From NCBI GenBank assembly GCA_037482215.1, contig CP148074.1, positions 2,728,001 through 2,792,000 on the forward strand: DNA of 64,000 nucleotides, in the 5' to 3' direction. This stretch comes from Pseudomonas mendocina (lineage in GTDB: Bacteria > Pseudomonadota > Gammaproteobacteria > Pseudomonadales > Pseudomonadaceae). The notes beneath the pieces were generated by a model that worked only from the letters and a program-made list of their open reading frames with translations, ran no database searches and was not told where the DNA came from. Below, piece by piece: positions 47,012-56,609 of the stretch; within the stretch, counting starts at the first letter, position 1, and the number at the start of each line of letters is the position of its first letter. The position numbers were made by a program, and so were the translations under genes.

Positions 47012-47839
47012 CTACTCAGTAGCCTCTGTCAGGCTTGGAGGCTGTTGCTCTTTCCAAAGTTTCAGATTGTTCTCCAACAACCTCTGCGGCACGCCCTTTT
47101 CAAGAGCCTCAGTCATAGCCTGCGCAAGCTTACCTCTGAGCCAGGCATCATTACAGGCCGAATTGTGCGACAGAGTCAGGTATAGCCCTTCACTAGAGAT
47201 CGGTGGATCCAGCACAAGCAGGTTATCCCCTAGCCCCTGACTGTCTGCCAGAGCCTGACCAGGGTAGCGCTCATAGAGGACGTAATCGGTACGCCCGAGC
47301 AGCAATTTCTTGAATGCTTGTGTAAGGCTGGAGACACCTTCGAGCGTCAGATTGCTCTTGGCGTAAGCATCAAACTCTTGTCCAAAGCTGTTATTGACTA
47401 GGGTATCGCCGGTACGTCCTTTCAAGTCTTCCCAACTCGCATACGGAAACTCAGCCCCGCTATGCACCCACACCACGTTGGATGTGGTGTAAAACGCCGG
47501 GTGAATGTAATCCATCACCCCAAGGCGAGCTTTTGTCAGAAATGCGCCCGCTATCAGGTCGACCCGGCCTGTGCGTACTTCATCCTGCGCCCGCGACCAT
47601 GGTCCGGTATAGAGGACATCAATCTTCACACCCAGCTCATTACCAACATATTTCAACAGGTCTGCGTTAGCGCCAATCAGTTGCTGAGGGTTCTGCGGGT
47701 CTCGCCATAAATACGGCGGATACTCTGGATTGCCAGTAGCAATCAGACGCTCGCACTTACCCGCCGCACTTGCAGCAACAGGCGCCAACAGCAGACCACA
47801 GAAAACGGCAACGCATTTACGCAAACCACGTTTTAGCAT
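47012..47839 (-). CDS. Periplasmic amino-acid-type substrate-binding protein
   Basis: 275 residues, SBP family 3. Signal peptide about 1-24 (...VAASAAG), then ATGNPEYPPYLWRDP, RTGRVDLIAGAFLT and LLVLDPPISSEGLYLTL. No permease or ATPase adjacent, so it may be a sensor-type or orphan binding protein. Located 9 bp before the DUF4398-OmpA pair in the same direction. Start at 47839; a longer frame from 47866 is possible. Confidence 0.75.
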   Translation of the reverse strand: MLKRGLRKCVAVFCGLLLAPVAASAAGKCERLIATGNPEYPPYLWRDPQNPQQLIGANADLLKYVGNELGVKIDVLYTGPWSRAQDEVRTGRVDLIAGAFLTKARLGVMDYIHPAFYTTSNVVWVHSGAEFPYASWEDLKGRTGDTLVNNSFGQEFDAYAKSNLTLEGVSSLTQAFKKLLLGRTDYVLYERYPGQALADSQGLGDNLLVLDPPISSEGLYLTLSHNSACNDAWLRGKLAQAMTEALEKGVPQRLLENNLKLWKEQQPPSLTEATE

Positions 47840-48003
47840 GGGTGACTTCTCGAAGAGTTGAAGCAAAAGCGGTACGAATAAGCAAAAAACGACATAACCA
47901 TACTAGCTTATGTTGAGTAACTATCTGCGCCTCAGCAAAGGTGCTGAATCTAATCGAAGCGCTCTGCGCCCCTCTTGACTGACATCACAGGCGTGCAGAT
48001 TAA

Positions 48004-48336
48004 TTAGATTGTTCCGAGTAATCCGTACCCCAGCGCGCCGCATAAAGTAGGAATCGCTACGCCACCACGGGTCAACATACGCACCATCACCACGATGGCC
48101 AAAGCCGAGACGATTCTAAAAAATTGATTCAATGTGTGTTCAGTACCCAATAAACCGTAAATCGATACCGTGAACAGCGCACTGACCGCGGCGGGGCCTA
48201 CTCCCGCTAAAAGGCGCACGACTGCAGCTGAGCCACGTTCCGTAGTATGTCGCTTACGGGCCTGCCTCAAAGGCAGCCAACGCAACAGAAATGTCCCAAC
48301 ACCACACGCCAAAATAATCCAAAACATCTGCATCAT
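48004..48336 (-). CDS. azlD: AzlD-family branched-chain amino-acid exporter subunit
   Basis: 110 residues, four short membrane helices, AzlD pattern TFLLRWLPL near the start. It overlaps azlC by 4 bp. With AzlC it forms an efflux system for branched-chain amino acids. Confidence 0.82.
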   Translation of the reverse strand: MMQMFWIILACGVGTFLLRWLPLRQARKRHTTERGSAAVVRLLAGVGPAAVSALFTVSIYGLLGTEHTLNQFFRIVSALAIVVMVRMLTRGGVAIPTLCGALGYGLLGTI

Positions 48337-49031
48337 GAGGTCTTCCCCCAGAATGCCTGCACCACTGCCCCGACCAAAATGGCCACCACAAGCGCGTTGT
48401 AGTTGGCGATAAACAGGCCTAGCACTGCGGCTGTCAAAGCGGCGGCCAGGATTGGCAGCATCCAGCGGCGGACACCTGTCTCAAGCAACAACGCAAAAAA
48501 TAGCGCAGGCAGCACAAACGAAAGCCCTTCACGTACAGACACAGGCCAGTTCCCCACCTCTGCCACCAGCAAAACGCCGACAATCGTCCCACCGACCCAA
48601 GAGGCATAGGCCCCGATCTGCAAACCTAACAACCAGTGTTCGCGGTCAGCCTCGTTGATCGACGGTAATTTACTCATTGCTGTGGCGAAAACCTCATCGG
48701 TTAAGCCAAAAGCCTGCAACGGACTTCTTAATTGAGGAGGTGCAGACAATCCAGGGATCAAGGCTGGACCATAGAGAACATGACGGGCATTCATCAGCAT
48801 CACTGTCGGCAAGGCAGTCCAAATTCCAGCCCCTGAGGCCAGCAAGGAGATCAAAAGAAACTGGCTGGCACCGGCATACACAATGACTGAGGCCAAGATA
48901 GCGATGGCAGCTGGCAACCCGGCCTGTATAGCGGCCACACCGAACGAAAAGGCGATGGGTAGATATCCGGCTGCAACGGACAAACTGTCTGTTAATCCAC
49001 TACCAAACGCCCGAATCCTTTGACCGCGCAT
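48333..49031 (-). CDS. azlC: AzlC-family branched-chain amino-acid exporter subunit
   Basis: 232 residues, six or seven membrane helices, with SFGVAAIQAGLPAAIAILASVIVYAGASQF and LMNARHVLYGPAL, typical of AzlC. The ATG at 49031 is preferred to a TTG at 49049 because AAGG lies 8 nt upstream. Confidence 0.85.
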   Translation of the reverse strand: MRGQRIRAFGSGLTDSLSVAAGYLPIAFSFGVAAIQAGLPAAIAILASVIVYAGASQFLLISLLASGAGIWTALPTVMLMNARHVLYGPALIPGLSAPPQLRSPLQAFGLTDEVFATAMSKLPSINEADREHWLLGLQIGAYASWVGGTIVGVLLVAEVGNWPVSVREGLSFVLPALFFALLLETGVRRWMLPILAAALTAAVLGLFIANYNALVVAILVGAVVQAFWGKTS

Positions 49032-49100
49032 CAAAACAACCTTGTGCAAATGCTCAGCTGAAAGCCTGAACTGTACTGACTTCGCAGAAGTTATCCCATA

Positions 49101-49128
49101 AAAAAACCCGGCGTAGGCCGGGTTTTTT
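49101..49128. terminator. Terminator downstream of etfA (bidirectional)
   Basis: AAAAAACCCGGC / GCCGGGTTTTTT with a GTAG loop, between azlC and etfA stop, T tracts on both strands. Confidence 0.85.
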
Positions 49129-49144
49129 CTAGCGAAAATACTGG

Positions 49145-50074
49145 TTAGACCAGTTTCTCCAGCTCAGGTACTGCTTCGAACAGATCGGCAACCAGACCGT
49201 AATCAGCCACTTGGAAAATCGGGGCTTCTTCGTCTTTGTTGATCGCAACGATCACTTTCGAATCTTTCATACCGGCCAGGTGCTGGATGGCACCGGAGAT
49301 GCCCACCGCGATGTACAGCTGCGGGGCAACGATTTTACCGGTCTGACCGACCTGCATATCGTTCGGTACGAAGCCTGCGTCAACTGCAGCGCGGGATGCG
49401 CCCACAGCTGCACCCAGCTTGTCAGCCAGGGAATACAGGTGCTTGAAGTTGTCGCCGTTCTGCATGCCGCGGCCGCCGGAAACGACGATCTTGGCAGCGG
49501 TCAGCTCAGGGCGGTCGGACTTAGCCAGCTCTTCGCCAACGAAAGCCGATTTGCCAGCGTCGCCACCCGCAGAAACGGCTTCAATCGCAGCGTTACCGCC
49601 TTCAGCAGCAACAGCATCAAAGCCAGTACCACGAACGGTGATGACTTTGATTGCAGCGGAAGATTGCACGGTGGCAATGGCGTTACCGGCGTAGATCGGA
49701 CGCTTGAAGGTATCAGCGCTTTCAACAGCGATGATTTCAGAGATCTGATCAACGTCCAGCTGCGCAGCAACGCGTGGCAGGATGTTCTTACCGTTGCTGG
49801 TAGCAGAAGCCAGGATGTGGCTATAGCCAGCGCCCAGCTCAGCAACCAGCGGTGCTACGTTTTCCGGCAGCTGATTGGCGAAAGCAGCGTTATCAGCAAC
49901 CAGGACCTTGGAAACGCCCGCGATTTTCGCAGCCGCTTCAGCAGCAGCGCCGCAACCAGCGCCCGCTACCAGTACGTGTACGTCACCGCCGATCTTCTGA
50001 GCAGCTGCCACAGTGTTCAGAGTGACAGGGGCCAGCGCAGCGTTAGTGTGTTCTGCAACAACCAAGATAGCCAT
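49145..50074 (-). CDS. etfA: Electron transfer flavoprotein alpha subunit
   Basis: 309 residues. N-terminal domain and C-terminal FAD domain (about 185-300) with [49 protein letters not shown] and the [11 protein letters not shown] stretch. Its start abuts the etfB stop at 50075, so they form one operon. Carries electrons from acyl-CoA dehydrogenases to ETF-QO. Confidence 0.95.
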   Translation of the reverse strand: MAILVVAEHTNAALAPVTLNTVAAAQKIGGDVHVLVAGAGCGAAAEAAAKIAGVSKVLVADNAAFANQLPENVAPLVAELGAGYSHILASATSNGKNILPRVAAQLDVDQISEIIAVESADTFKRPIYAGNAIATVQSSAAIKVITVRGTGFDAVAAEGGNAAIEAVSAGGDAGKSAFVGEELAKSDRPELTAAKIVVSGGRGMQNGDNFKHLYSLADKLGAAVGASRAAVDAGFVPNDMQVGQTGKIVAPQLYIAVGISGAIQHLAGMKDSKVIVAINKDEEAPIFQVADYGLVADLFEAVPELEKLV

Positions 50075-50823
50075 TTAGATTACCTTCGCTTCGTTCTTCA
50101 GTTTCTCGACCAGTTCAGCTACAGACTTGACCTTGATGCCAGCGCTGCGAGCAGCCGGGGCTTCAACTTTCAGGGTCTTGACGGTAGAGGCGGTGGAAAC
50201 ACCCAGATCAGCTGGAGTAACGGTTTCCAGCGGCTTCTTCTTGGCCTTCATGATGTTCGGCAGGGACGCATAACGCGGCTCGTTCAAACGCAGGTCAGTG
50301 GTGACGATCGCAGGCAGGTTCAGTGCAACAGTTTGCAGACCACCGTCGATTTCACGGGTGACGTTGACCTTGTCGCCAGCCACTTCAACTTTGGAAGCAA
50401 AAGTGCCTTGGGGAAACCAGTCAGAGCGCCAAGCATCTGGCCAGTTTGGTTGTTATCACTGTCGATCGCTTGCTTGCCGAGGATGACCAGCTGAGGCTGC
50501 TCTTTATCGACAACGGCTTTCAGCACTTTGGCAACAGCCAGGGAGTTCAGCTCATCAGCCGACTCAACCAGAACAGCGCGATCAGCACCCAGAGCCAGCG
50601 CGGTACGCAGTTGCTCTTGAGCGGCGGACGGGCCGATGGTGACGACAACGATTTCGCTCGCCACGCCTTTTTCTTTCAGGCGTACCGCTTCTTCAACAGC
50701 GATTTCGCAGAACGGGTTCATCGACATCTTGACGTTAGCGAGATCGACACCGCTGTTGTCCGCTTTAACACGAACTTTAACGTTGTAGTCGACCACTCGT
50801 TTGACAGCTACAAGAACCTTCAT
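50075..50823 (-). pseudogene. etfB: Electron transfer flavoprotein beta subunit, frameshifted in this sequence
   Basis: The gene starts [14 protein letters not shown] at 50823 and runs in one frame to ALTGFP, then the frame is lost at a run of four G (50410-50413, C on the coding strand). The other frame resumes as [25 protein letters not shown] and continues to 50075. Restoring one base at the C run gives [17 protein letters not shown], the expected family sequence, and a protein of 249 residues, the normal length. Either a true one-base deletion or a sequencing error at a homopolymer; the conserved rest and the intact etfA and etf-QO favour error or very recent mutation. Confidence 0.85.
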
Positions 50824-51029
50824 GGATTCCTCGTTACTCTCCGGTGAATATGGATGTCGCCAGAAGCGAACATGGCGGGAACGCAAACCGGCCGGAACCG
50901 GGAGTCAACCACATGGATGGCAGACACAAAACCGCCCGTATCTTGACCGCACGACAGGGGCCCGGTCAATACAACAGAAGACCCGAACGTCTGCGGTGTA
51001 GTAAGATTCTAACAGCCCTACAGAAAATT

Positions 51030-51043
51030 CAAACAAACGTTTG
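51030..51043. promoter_or_regulatory. PsrA-type operator between etfBA and etf-QO
   Basis: CAAAC-AAAC-GTTTG, exactly the C/GAAAC-N4-GTTTG/C form of the PsrA box; the inner ACAAACGTTTGT is also a perfect palindrome. It touches the -35 of the etf-QO promoter. PsrA of P. aeruginosa is known to regulate etfBA and etf-QO. Confidence 0.75.
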
Positions 51044-51045
51044 TA

Positions 51046-51074
51046 TTGGACCCGGACAAGCGTGTAGATATAAT
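51046..51074 (+). promoter_or_regulatory. Promoter of etf-QO
   Basis: -35 TTGGAC (51046-51051), 17-bp spacer, -10 TATAAT (51069-51074), 71 bp before the GTG start. Confidence 0.65.
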
Positions 51075-51145
51075 GCACTACCAGTGTTCAAGGGTTGAGC
51101 CTGAATACACATTAAAACTAGAGAGCCTTGACCAGGAGATTGCCT

Positions 51146-52810
51146 GTGGAACGCGAATTTATGGAGTTCGACGTCGTTATCGTCGGCGCCGGCCCATCCG
51201 GTTTGTCCGCTGCTTGCCGATTGAAGCAGAAAGCCGCCGAAGCGGGTAAAGATATCAGTGTATGCGTTGTTGAAAAAGGCTCTGAAGTGGGTGCACACAT
51301 CCTTTCCGGCGCCGTTTTCGAGCCGCGTGCACTGAGTGAACTCTTTCCCGACTGGAAAGAACTCGGCGCCCCGCTCAACACGCCCGTCAAGCGTGATGAC
51401 ATTTATGTCCTGAAAAATGCCGAAAGTGCTACGAAAGTGCCTGATTTCTTCGTTCCGAAGACCATGCACAACGAAGGCAACTACATCATTTCCCTCGGTA
51501 ACCTGTGCCGTTGGCTGGCCCAACAGGCTGAAAACCTGGGCGTAGAAATTTATCCAGGCTTTGCTGCTCAGGAAGCGCTGATTGATGAAAACGGTGCTGT
51601 ATACGGCATTCTGACCGGCGACTTGGGTGTTGACCACGAAGGCAACCCTAAAGAGGGTTACTACACCCCAGGCATGGAACTGCGTGCCAAGTACACCCTG
51701 TTCGCTGAAGGCTGCCGTGGCCACATCGGCAAACAGCTGATCAAGAAATTCAACCTCGACAGCGAAGCCGATGCTCAGCATTACGGCATCGGTATCAAGG
51801 AAATCTGGGACATTGATCCGTCCAAGCATGAGCAAGGCCTGGTCGTCCACACCGCTGGCTGGCCGATGGACATCATGGGCAGCGAAAACACCGGTGGTTC
51901 CTTCCTGTATCACCTGGAAAACAATCAGGTGGTAGTCGGCTTGATCATCGACTTGTCCTACACCAACCCGCACCTGTCGCCGTTTGATGAGTTCCAGCGC
52001 TATAAGCATCACCCTGTGATTGCTCAGTATCTGGAAGGCGGTAAGCGTGTTGCTTATGGTGCTCGTGCCATCTGTAAAGGTGGCTACAACTCCCTGCCGA
52101 AGATGGTCTTCCCAGGTGGCGCCCTGATCGGTTGCGACCTCGGCACCCTGAACTTCGCCAAAATCAAAGGCAGCCACACGGCTATGAAGTCCGGCATGCT
52201 GGCCGCTGAAGCTGTGGCTGACGCCTTGTTCGCAGGCCGCGAAGGCCGTGACGAACTGACCAGCTACGTTGATGGCTTCAAAGCCAGCTGGCTGCATGAC
52301 GAGCTGTTCAGCAGCCGCAACTTTGGCCCGGCTATTCACAAGTTCGGCGCCATCATCGGCGGCGGCTTCAACTGGCTTGATCAGAACTTTTTCGGCGGCA
52401 AGATTCCGTTCACCCTGCGCGACACAACGCCAGACTACGCTCGCCTGAAGCCCGCTGCACAGGCGCCGAAAATCAACTATCCGAAGCCGGATGGCAAACT
52501 GAGCTTCGACAAGCTCAGCTCGGTATTCCTCTCCAACACCAACCATGAAGAGGACCAACCGTGCCACCTGAAGCTGGCTGATGCGAGTATTCCGCTGAGC
52601 AAAAACCTGCCGCTGTACGACGAGCCGGCGCAGCGTTACTGCCCTGCAGGCGTGTACGAAGTAGTTACGCAGGAAAACGGCGACAAGCGCTTCCAGATCA
52701 ACTCACAGAACTGCGTACACTGCAAAACCTGTGACATTAAGGACCCGGCTCAGAACATTACCTGGGTTGCTCCTGAAGGCACCGGCGGCCCGAACTACCC
52801 CAATATGTAA
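51146..52810 (+). CDS. ETF-ubiquinone oxidoreductase
   Basis: 554 residues from the GTG at 51146 (VEREFMEFDVVIVGAGPSG); AGGAGA lies upstream. The FAD GxGxxG motif is at the start, and the C-terminal 4Fe-4S ligand Cys are in CPAGVYEVV and NCVHCKTCDIKDP. It hands electrons from ETF to the quinone pool. Divergent from etfBA and sharing a PsrA-type operator with it. Confidence 0.95.
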   Translation: MEREFMEFDVVIVGAGPSGLSAACRLKQKAAEAGKDISVCVVEKGSEVGAHILSGAVFEPRALSELFPDWKELGAPLNTPVKRDDIYVLKNAESATKVPDFFVPKTMHNEGNYIISLGNLCRWLAQQAENLGVEIYPGFAAQEALIDENGAVYGILTGDLGVDHEGNPKEGYYTPGMELRAKYTLFAEGCRGHIGKQLIKKFNLDSEADAQHYGIGIKEIWDIDPSKHEQGLVVHTAGWPMDIMGSENTGGSFLYHLENNQVVVGLIIDLSYTNPHLSPFDEFQRYKHHPVIAQYLEGGKRVAYGARAICKGGYNSLPKMVFPGGALIGCDLGTLNFAKIKGSHTAMKSGMLAAEAVADALFAGREGRDELTSYVDGFKASWLHDELFSSRNFGPAIHKFGAIIGGGFNWLDQNFFGGKIPFTLRDTTPDYARLKPAAQAPKINYPKPDGKLSFDKLSSVFLSNTNHEEDQPCHLKLADASIPLSKNLPLYDEPAQRYCPAGVYEVVTQENGDKRFQINSQNCVHCKTCDIKDPAQNITWVAPEGTGGPNYPNM

Positions 52811-52825
52811 GGCAGTCGCCCAAAG

Positions 52826-52861
52826 AAAAAGCTCCGTACCGAAAGGTACGGAGCTTTTTTT
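52826..52861 (+). terminator. Rho-independent terminator after etf-QO
   Basis: AAAAAGCTCCGTACC / GGTACGGAGCTTTTT with a GAAA tetraloop; also terminates the convergent lpxO. Confidence 0.9.
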
Positions 52862-52886
52862 GTTTTAGGCCCGAATAACTGCCGGA

Positions 52887-53786
52887 TCAAATCAAAATAA
52901 ACAGCAGCAGTAACCCACCAAACAGCGCCCATTTCTCAATGTAGTAGCGAATACGGTTGCGCTTTTTCAGTGCCTTACCGTAGAGGCGCACTTTGTAAAT
53001 TTTGCCGAAAAGACGATTCAGTGCACCGGTTTTGTCGCCCGCCTCATTAGGCGAACCCGCTGCCGCCATAACGGTGCGGCTAAACCAGCGGCTGAACGCA
53101 GTAGCCCAGCCGTATTTCAGTGGGCGCTCAACATCACAGAACAGGATGATGCGGTTTTCTTGCGTGGCGTTTTCCGCGTAGTGGATGTACGTCTCGTCAA
53201 ATACCACCGCTTCGCCATCACGCCAGTGGTAGCGCTCGCCATCCACATCAATGAAGCAATCCGGACTATTCGGTGTATCCAGGCCCAGATGATAGCGGTA
53301 CGAACCGGCATAAGGATCACGGTGACGAACCAACTTCGAGCCCGGCGGCAGTTCAGCAAACATGGCGGCCTTGACTGAGCCAATGCCCTGCACCAGCTCG
53401 GTTGTCCGCGGACACAGCTTCATCGCTGACGGATGATTGTCGCCGTACCACTTCAGGTAGAAGCGCTTCCAGCCCGATTTGAAGAACGAATTGAAACCCA
53501 CGTCATCGTATTGATCAGACTTTTTGATCGCCCCCGCAGCCAGCAGAGCACGCCCCTCCTCACGAATGGTCTCCCAGTTCTCCTGCAAAACAGTTAGCTC
53601 AGGAAAATCGGCAGCGTCCAAAAACGGTCGGTTGGGTTTACGGGAGAACAGATACAGGAACGTATTTATCGGAGCCAGAAAGCTGGAGTGATCGCTGAGC
53701 TGTCGGCTTAACTTATGTCGCACATTGCCACGAAGGTGCACATAAACAATGGATAGCAGATAAACAGCAACAATGAGTAGTTTCAC
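52887..53786 (-). CDS. lpxO: LpxO-type lipid A hydroxylase (aspartyl/asparaginyl beta-hydroxylase family)
   Basis: 299 residues, the LpxO length, with membrane helices at both ends (about 1-15 and 282-299). The Fe(II)/2-oxoglutarate core shows HRDPYAGSYRYHLGLDTP with the first His/Asp, and HYAENATQENR with the second His and an Arg. LpxO adds a 2-hydroxyl to a lipid A acyl chain. Monocistronic, convergent with etf-QO. Confidence 0.85.
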   Translation of the reverse strand: MKLLIVAVYLLSIVYVHLRGNVRHKLSRQLSDHSSFLAPINTFLYLFSRKPNRPFLDAADFPELTVLQENWETIREEGRALLAAGAIKKSDQYDDVGFNSFFKSGWKRFYLKWYGDNHPSAMKLCPRTTELVQGIGSVKAAMFAELPPGSKLVRHRDPYAGSYRYHLGLDTPNSPDCFIDVDGERYHWRDGEAVVFDETYIHYAENATQENRIILFCDVERPLKYGWATAFSRWFSRTVMAAAGSPNEAGDKTGALNRLFGKIYKVRLYGKALKKRNRIRYYIEKWALFGGLLLLFILI

Positions 53787-54092
53787 AGGACAAATCGCCT
53801 TTTAGAAGGAGATGATCATGCCCCGACCGGTCATGACAGGTCGGCGCCTGTCGCAAGTCTTAGCTTGGCTAACAGGCATTGGACATACCGTAAGAAACAA
53901 CTGACCACTGCAGGTGAACTGGGTTTACCTGGCCATACTTGGCTGAAGAGACCGACCGGTCTCCGTCCTTTGACAAAATCTTATCGAAAACGCGGAATTA
54001 TACTCCCAGAATCAACCAATCCGCGCACATAAGCACTCACTCGCTTTGATAAGAGCGTAAACGGCTAAAACCACAAACCCTCAGCCACTCAC
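53787..54092. other. Gap upstream of lpxO without a gene
   Basis: 306 bp. One short near-palindrome GAGACCG-AC-CGGTCTC (53948-53963); no coding signal or RNA gene seen. Confidence 0.5.
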
Positions 54093-54662
54093 TTAAGCCG
54101 GATCATGGGCAATCGGAAAGAATGCCCCACTGCTCCAAACGCCCAACCACTGCTGACCGTCGATCTCACGGCTAACAGCCAGATCAACCAGTTGATAGAA
54201 CACATTGCGGTGTATCAAAGCTTCAAGGTTAGTTCTTACGTGCAAGTAAGGCGAAGGTTCTTCGCTTACGGGGTCAAGCTCAAAACGCATAGGGTGCTCA
54301 GGCCCCGCGATGATTTCATCGTCGACATTGTTGGTGAAGCGCAGTACTTGAGCCTCACCTTCGCCCTCCACCTGCAACGTCACCGCTACAAAAGGAGCGT
54401 CGTCGACTTTGATGCCAACTTTTTCTACCGGCGTTACCAGAAAATAGTCATCACCGTCGCGGCGGATGATGGTGGAGAACAGCTTGACCATGGGCTTGCG
54501 GCCAATCGGCGTACCCATGTAGTACCAGGTACCGTCGCGGGCGATGCGCATGTCGATATCGCCGCAAAAATCGGGATTCCACAGGTGCACCGGCGGCAAA
54601 CCTTTGCCCTCGCTCTTGGGAATCTGCGCCAGCAAATTGCTGGCCTTACCGGTATCGCTCAT
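54093..54662 (-). CDS. DUF1285 protein
   Basis: 189 residues from the ATG at 54662 (GAAGGA upstream; a longer frame begins at 54677). Pattern [60 protein letters not shown] is the DUF1285 signature; cytosolic, function unknown. Follows the lipoprotein gene by 11 bp in the same direction. Confidence 0.85.
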   Translation of the reverse strand: MSDTGKASNLLAQIPKSEGKGLPPVHLWNPDFCGDIDMRIARDGTWYYMGTPIGRKPMVKLFSTIIRRDGDDYFLVTPVEKVGIKVDDAPFVAVTLQVEGEGEAQVLRFTNNVDDEIIAGPEHPMRFELDPVSEEPSPYLHVRTNLEALIHRNVFYQLVDLAVSREIDGQQWLGVWSSGAFFPIAHDPA

Positions 54663-54673
54663 TACGTATTCCT

Positions 54674-55276
54674 TCAATTACTCAGCCCAAGCAGACGCTG
54701 GGCGTAGTCCTCCAGCGGCGGGCGTATCAATTCTTCAGGCTTGGCATCATATAGCGAGAGCAAGCCGCCGCGGTTACGAATACGTGCGCTATCCACCAGA
54801 TAACGGGTATTCGTTTCCAGCAGCATCAGATGAATCACAGCCTTATCAGTGCCCAAATTGCCCCAGTCGCCCTGCTCTTCCCACTCCTCCACCGAACCGA
54901 TGCGGTCATTGGCAGACGCAAAACGGCTGTACAGCAGATAATGAGCGCCCAGGCTGCGCGCCTCGGCCATGGCCTCTTCAAGCCCTATAGGCGATTTGGC
55001 ACGACGAACCATGGGGAAGTATTCGACAAAACCATTAAAGGCCTCCTCTGCGACCACATTGGGTCGCGGATAGGCGCCTCCCGATGGCGTGAATGCACCT
55101 TGAGCAATATAGATGAAGGAATCCGGTTGCAGACGCCAGTTGCTAACGCGCTGGGTATGGCTGTGATCCAACATCCCCACATCCCGCAGTTGATTCACTG
55201 CGCCATCTGCCAAATCACTGGGCTTCATACAGCCGCTCAAAGTTAGAGCCGCCGCAAGTAGTACCGCTATACGCAT
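54674..55276 (-). CDS. DUF4823 lipoprotein
   Basis: 200 residues; signal peptide and lipobox LSGC with Cys16. The body ([21 protein letters not shown]..., [17 protein letters not shown]..., [18 protein letters not shown]) fits DUF4823, an envelope lipoprotein family of unknown function common in Pseudomonas. Confidence 0.82.
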   Translation of the reverse strand: MRIAVLLAAALTLSGCMKPSDLADGAVNQLRDVGMLDHSHTQRVSNWRLQPDSFIYIAQGAFTPSGGAYPRPNVVAEEAFNGFVEYFPMVRRAKSPIGLEEAMAEARSLGAHYLLYSRFASANDRIGSVEEWEEQGDWGNLGTDKAVIHLMLLETNTRYLVDSARIRNRGGLLSLYDAKPEELIRPPLEDYAQRLLGLSN

Positions 55277-55459
55277 AGTCAGAGCCTCCTGGCCGGTGAC
55301 AAAAAACCGGCGAATAGCTTGTAAATGCAGATTTCACGCCAGTTTAGGCATAAGCCAGGAATACGAGGTTGTTCAACCGGCCTGCTTGAGCGATTACACA
55401 TATGCATATGCTTAAAAAGTATTTATTGGATGGTTTTTATATCCATTAAATTGCATTTC

Positions 55460-55473
55460 ACCGGACCACCGGA
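55460..55473 (+). promoter_or_regulatory. Shared sulfur-promoter motif, copy 1 (ACCGGACCACCGGA)
   Basis: Two ACCGGA direct repeats 2 bp apart, 75 bp before the tauA start. The same 14-mer occurs at 59300-59313, 80 bp before the SfnC-like gene. Likely a regulator site or transcript leader element of a sulfur-starvation regulon (inference). Confidence 0.55.
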
Positions 55474-55507
55474 CTCCCAGTAAGCCCCATCAAAAAACGA
55501 GAAAAGC

Positions 55508-55542
55508 CCGACCACTCCTGATGCAGTAGGTCGGTCAGGAGT
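55508..55542 (+). promoter_or_regulatory. tauA leader with two competing hairpins
   Basis: CCGACC (55508-55513) can pair with GGTCGG (55529-55534), and ACTCCTGA (55514-55521) with TCAGGAGT (55535-55542). The order A-B-A'-B' means the pairings exclude each other. The second one buries the ribosome site AGGAGT (55537-55542) of tauA, whose ATG is at 55548. Confidence 0.5.
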
Positions 55543-55547
55543 CTGTC

Positions 55548-56522
55548 ATGCTAAATAAATTCCTCCCCCGCCGCCTGCTTGCCGCCATTGCTGTTGGTAG
55601 CTTTGCGCTCAGTGCTCAAGCGGCCGACTTCACCATCGCCTACCAAACCACTGTAGACCCGGCCAAAGTGGCACAAGCTGACGGCGAGTTTGAGAAAGCC
55701 AGCAACGCCAAAATCGACTGGCGCAAATTTGACGGTGGTGCGGAAGTGATCACCGCCGTTGCCTCCGGTGACGTGCAGATCGGCTACATCGGCTCCAGCC
55801 CGATCACGGCTGCATCCACCCGCCAACTGCCGATCCAGACCTTTCTGATCGCCGCTCAACTGGGTGCATCTGAAGCACTGGTGGTCCGTGATGGCATCAA
55901 TGGCCCAGAAGACCTCAAAGGCAAAAAGATCGCTGTGCCGTTTGTGTCCACCGGCCACTACAGCCTGCTGGCTGCGCTGAAGCACTGGAAGATTGATCCA
56001 GCCAGCGTGCAGATCCTCAACCTGGCACCACCTGCCATCATCTCCGCGTGGAAGCGTGGTGACATCGACGGTACCTATGTGTGGGACCCGGCGTTGGGCG
56101 TTGCCAAGGAGAACGGCAAAGTGCTGATCACCTCAGGTGAGCTGGGCAAGCTGGGCGCTCCGACCTTCGACGGCTGGGTAGTACGTAAAGATTTCGCAGA
56201 AAAGAACCCAGACGCCGTGCGCGCCTTTGCCAAAGTCACGCTGGATGCTTACGCCAAGTACAACCAAGACCCACAAGCCTGGCTAGCGGACAAAAGCAAC
56301 ATCGACAAGATCGCCAAACTGACCGGTGCCAAAGCTGAAGACATCCCAGGCCTGCTGCAAAGCAACGTCTTCCCGCTGGCGGCCGAGCAGGTAAAAGCCT
56401 TAGGTGAGCCGACCGTAAAAGCCATCACGAATACCGCTGCGTTCCTCAAGGAGCAAGGCAAGGTGGATGCGGTGCTGACTGACTACAGCCCGTACGTCAC
56501 CAACGCATTCATTCCGCAATAA
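55548..56522 (+). CDS. tauA: Taurine ABC transporter substrate-binding protein
   Basis: 324 residues, signal peptide about 1-25 (...FALSAQA-ADF). Substrate-binding fold with TIAYQTTVDPAKVAQ, IGYIGSSPITAA and PFVSTGHYSLLAALK, typical of TauA. Delivers taurine and related sulfonates to TauBC. First gene of tauABCD. Confidence 0.9.
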   Translation: MLNKFLPRRLLAAIAVGSFALSAQAADFTIAYQTTVDPAKVAQADGEFEKASNAKIDWRKFDGGAEVITAVASGDVQIGYIGSSPITAASTRQLPIQTFLIAAQLGASEALVVRDGINGPEDLKGKKIAVPFVSTGHYSLLAALKHWKIDPASVQILNLAPPAIISAWKRGDIDGTYVWDPALGVAKENGKVLITSGELGKLGAPTFDGWVVRKDFAEKNPDAVRAFAKVTLDAYAKYNQDPQAWLADKSNIDKIAKLTGAKAEDIPGLLQSNVFPLAAEQVKALGEPTVKAITNTAAFLKEQGKVDAVLTDYSPYVTNAFIPQ

Positions 56523-56609
56523 GCGGAATGAAAGGTCAGCACGGACGCTGACCGCCTTAAATCCTGCTGTACAGGGTCGATCCGGCAACGGAAGCCTGAA
56601 TCACCTGCA

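Noticed and set aside
51029..52567. 512-codon minus-strand frame opposite etf-QO
   Set aside because: Shadow frame; the plus strand carries a complete ETF-QO with iron-sulfur Cys.
55508..55542. H-type pseudoknot in the tauA leader
   Set aside because: The connecting loops would be 0 nt, too short to span 6- and 8-bp helices, so alternative hairpins are more likely.
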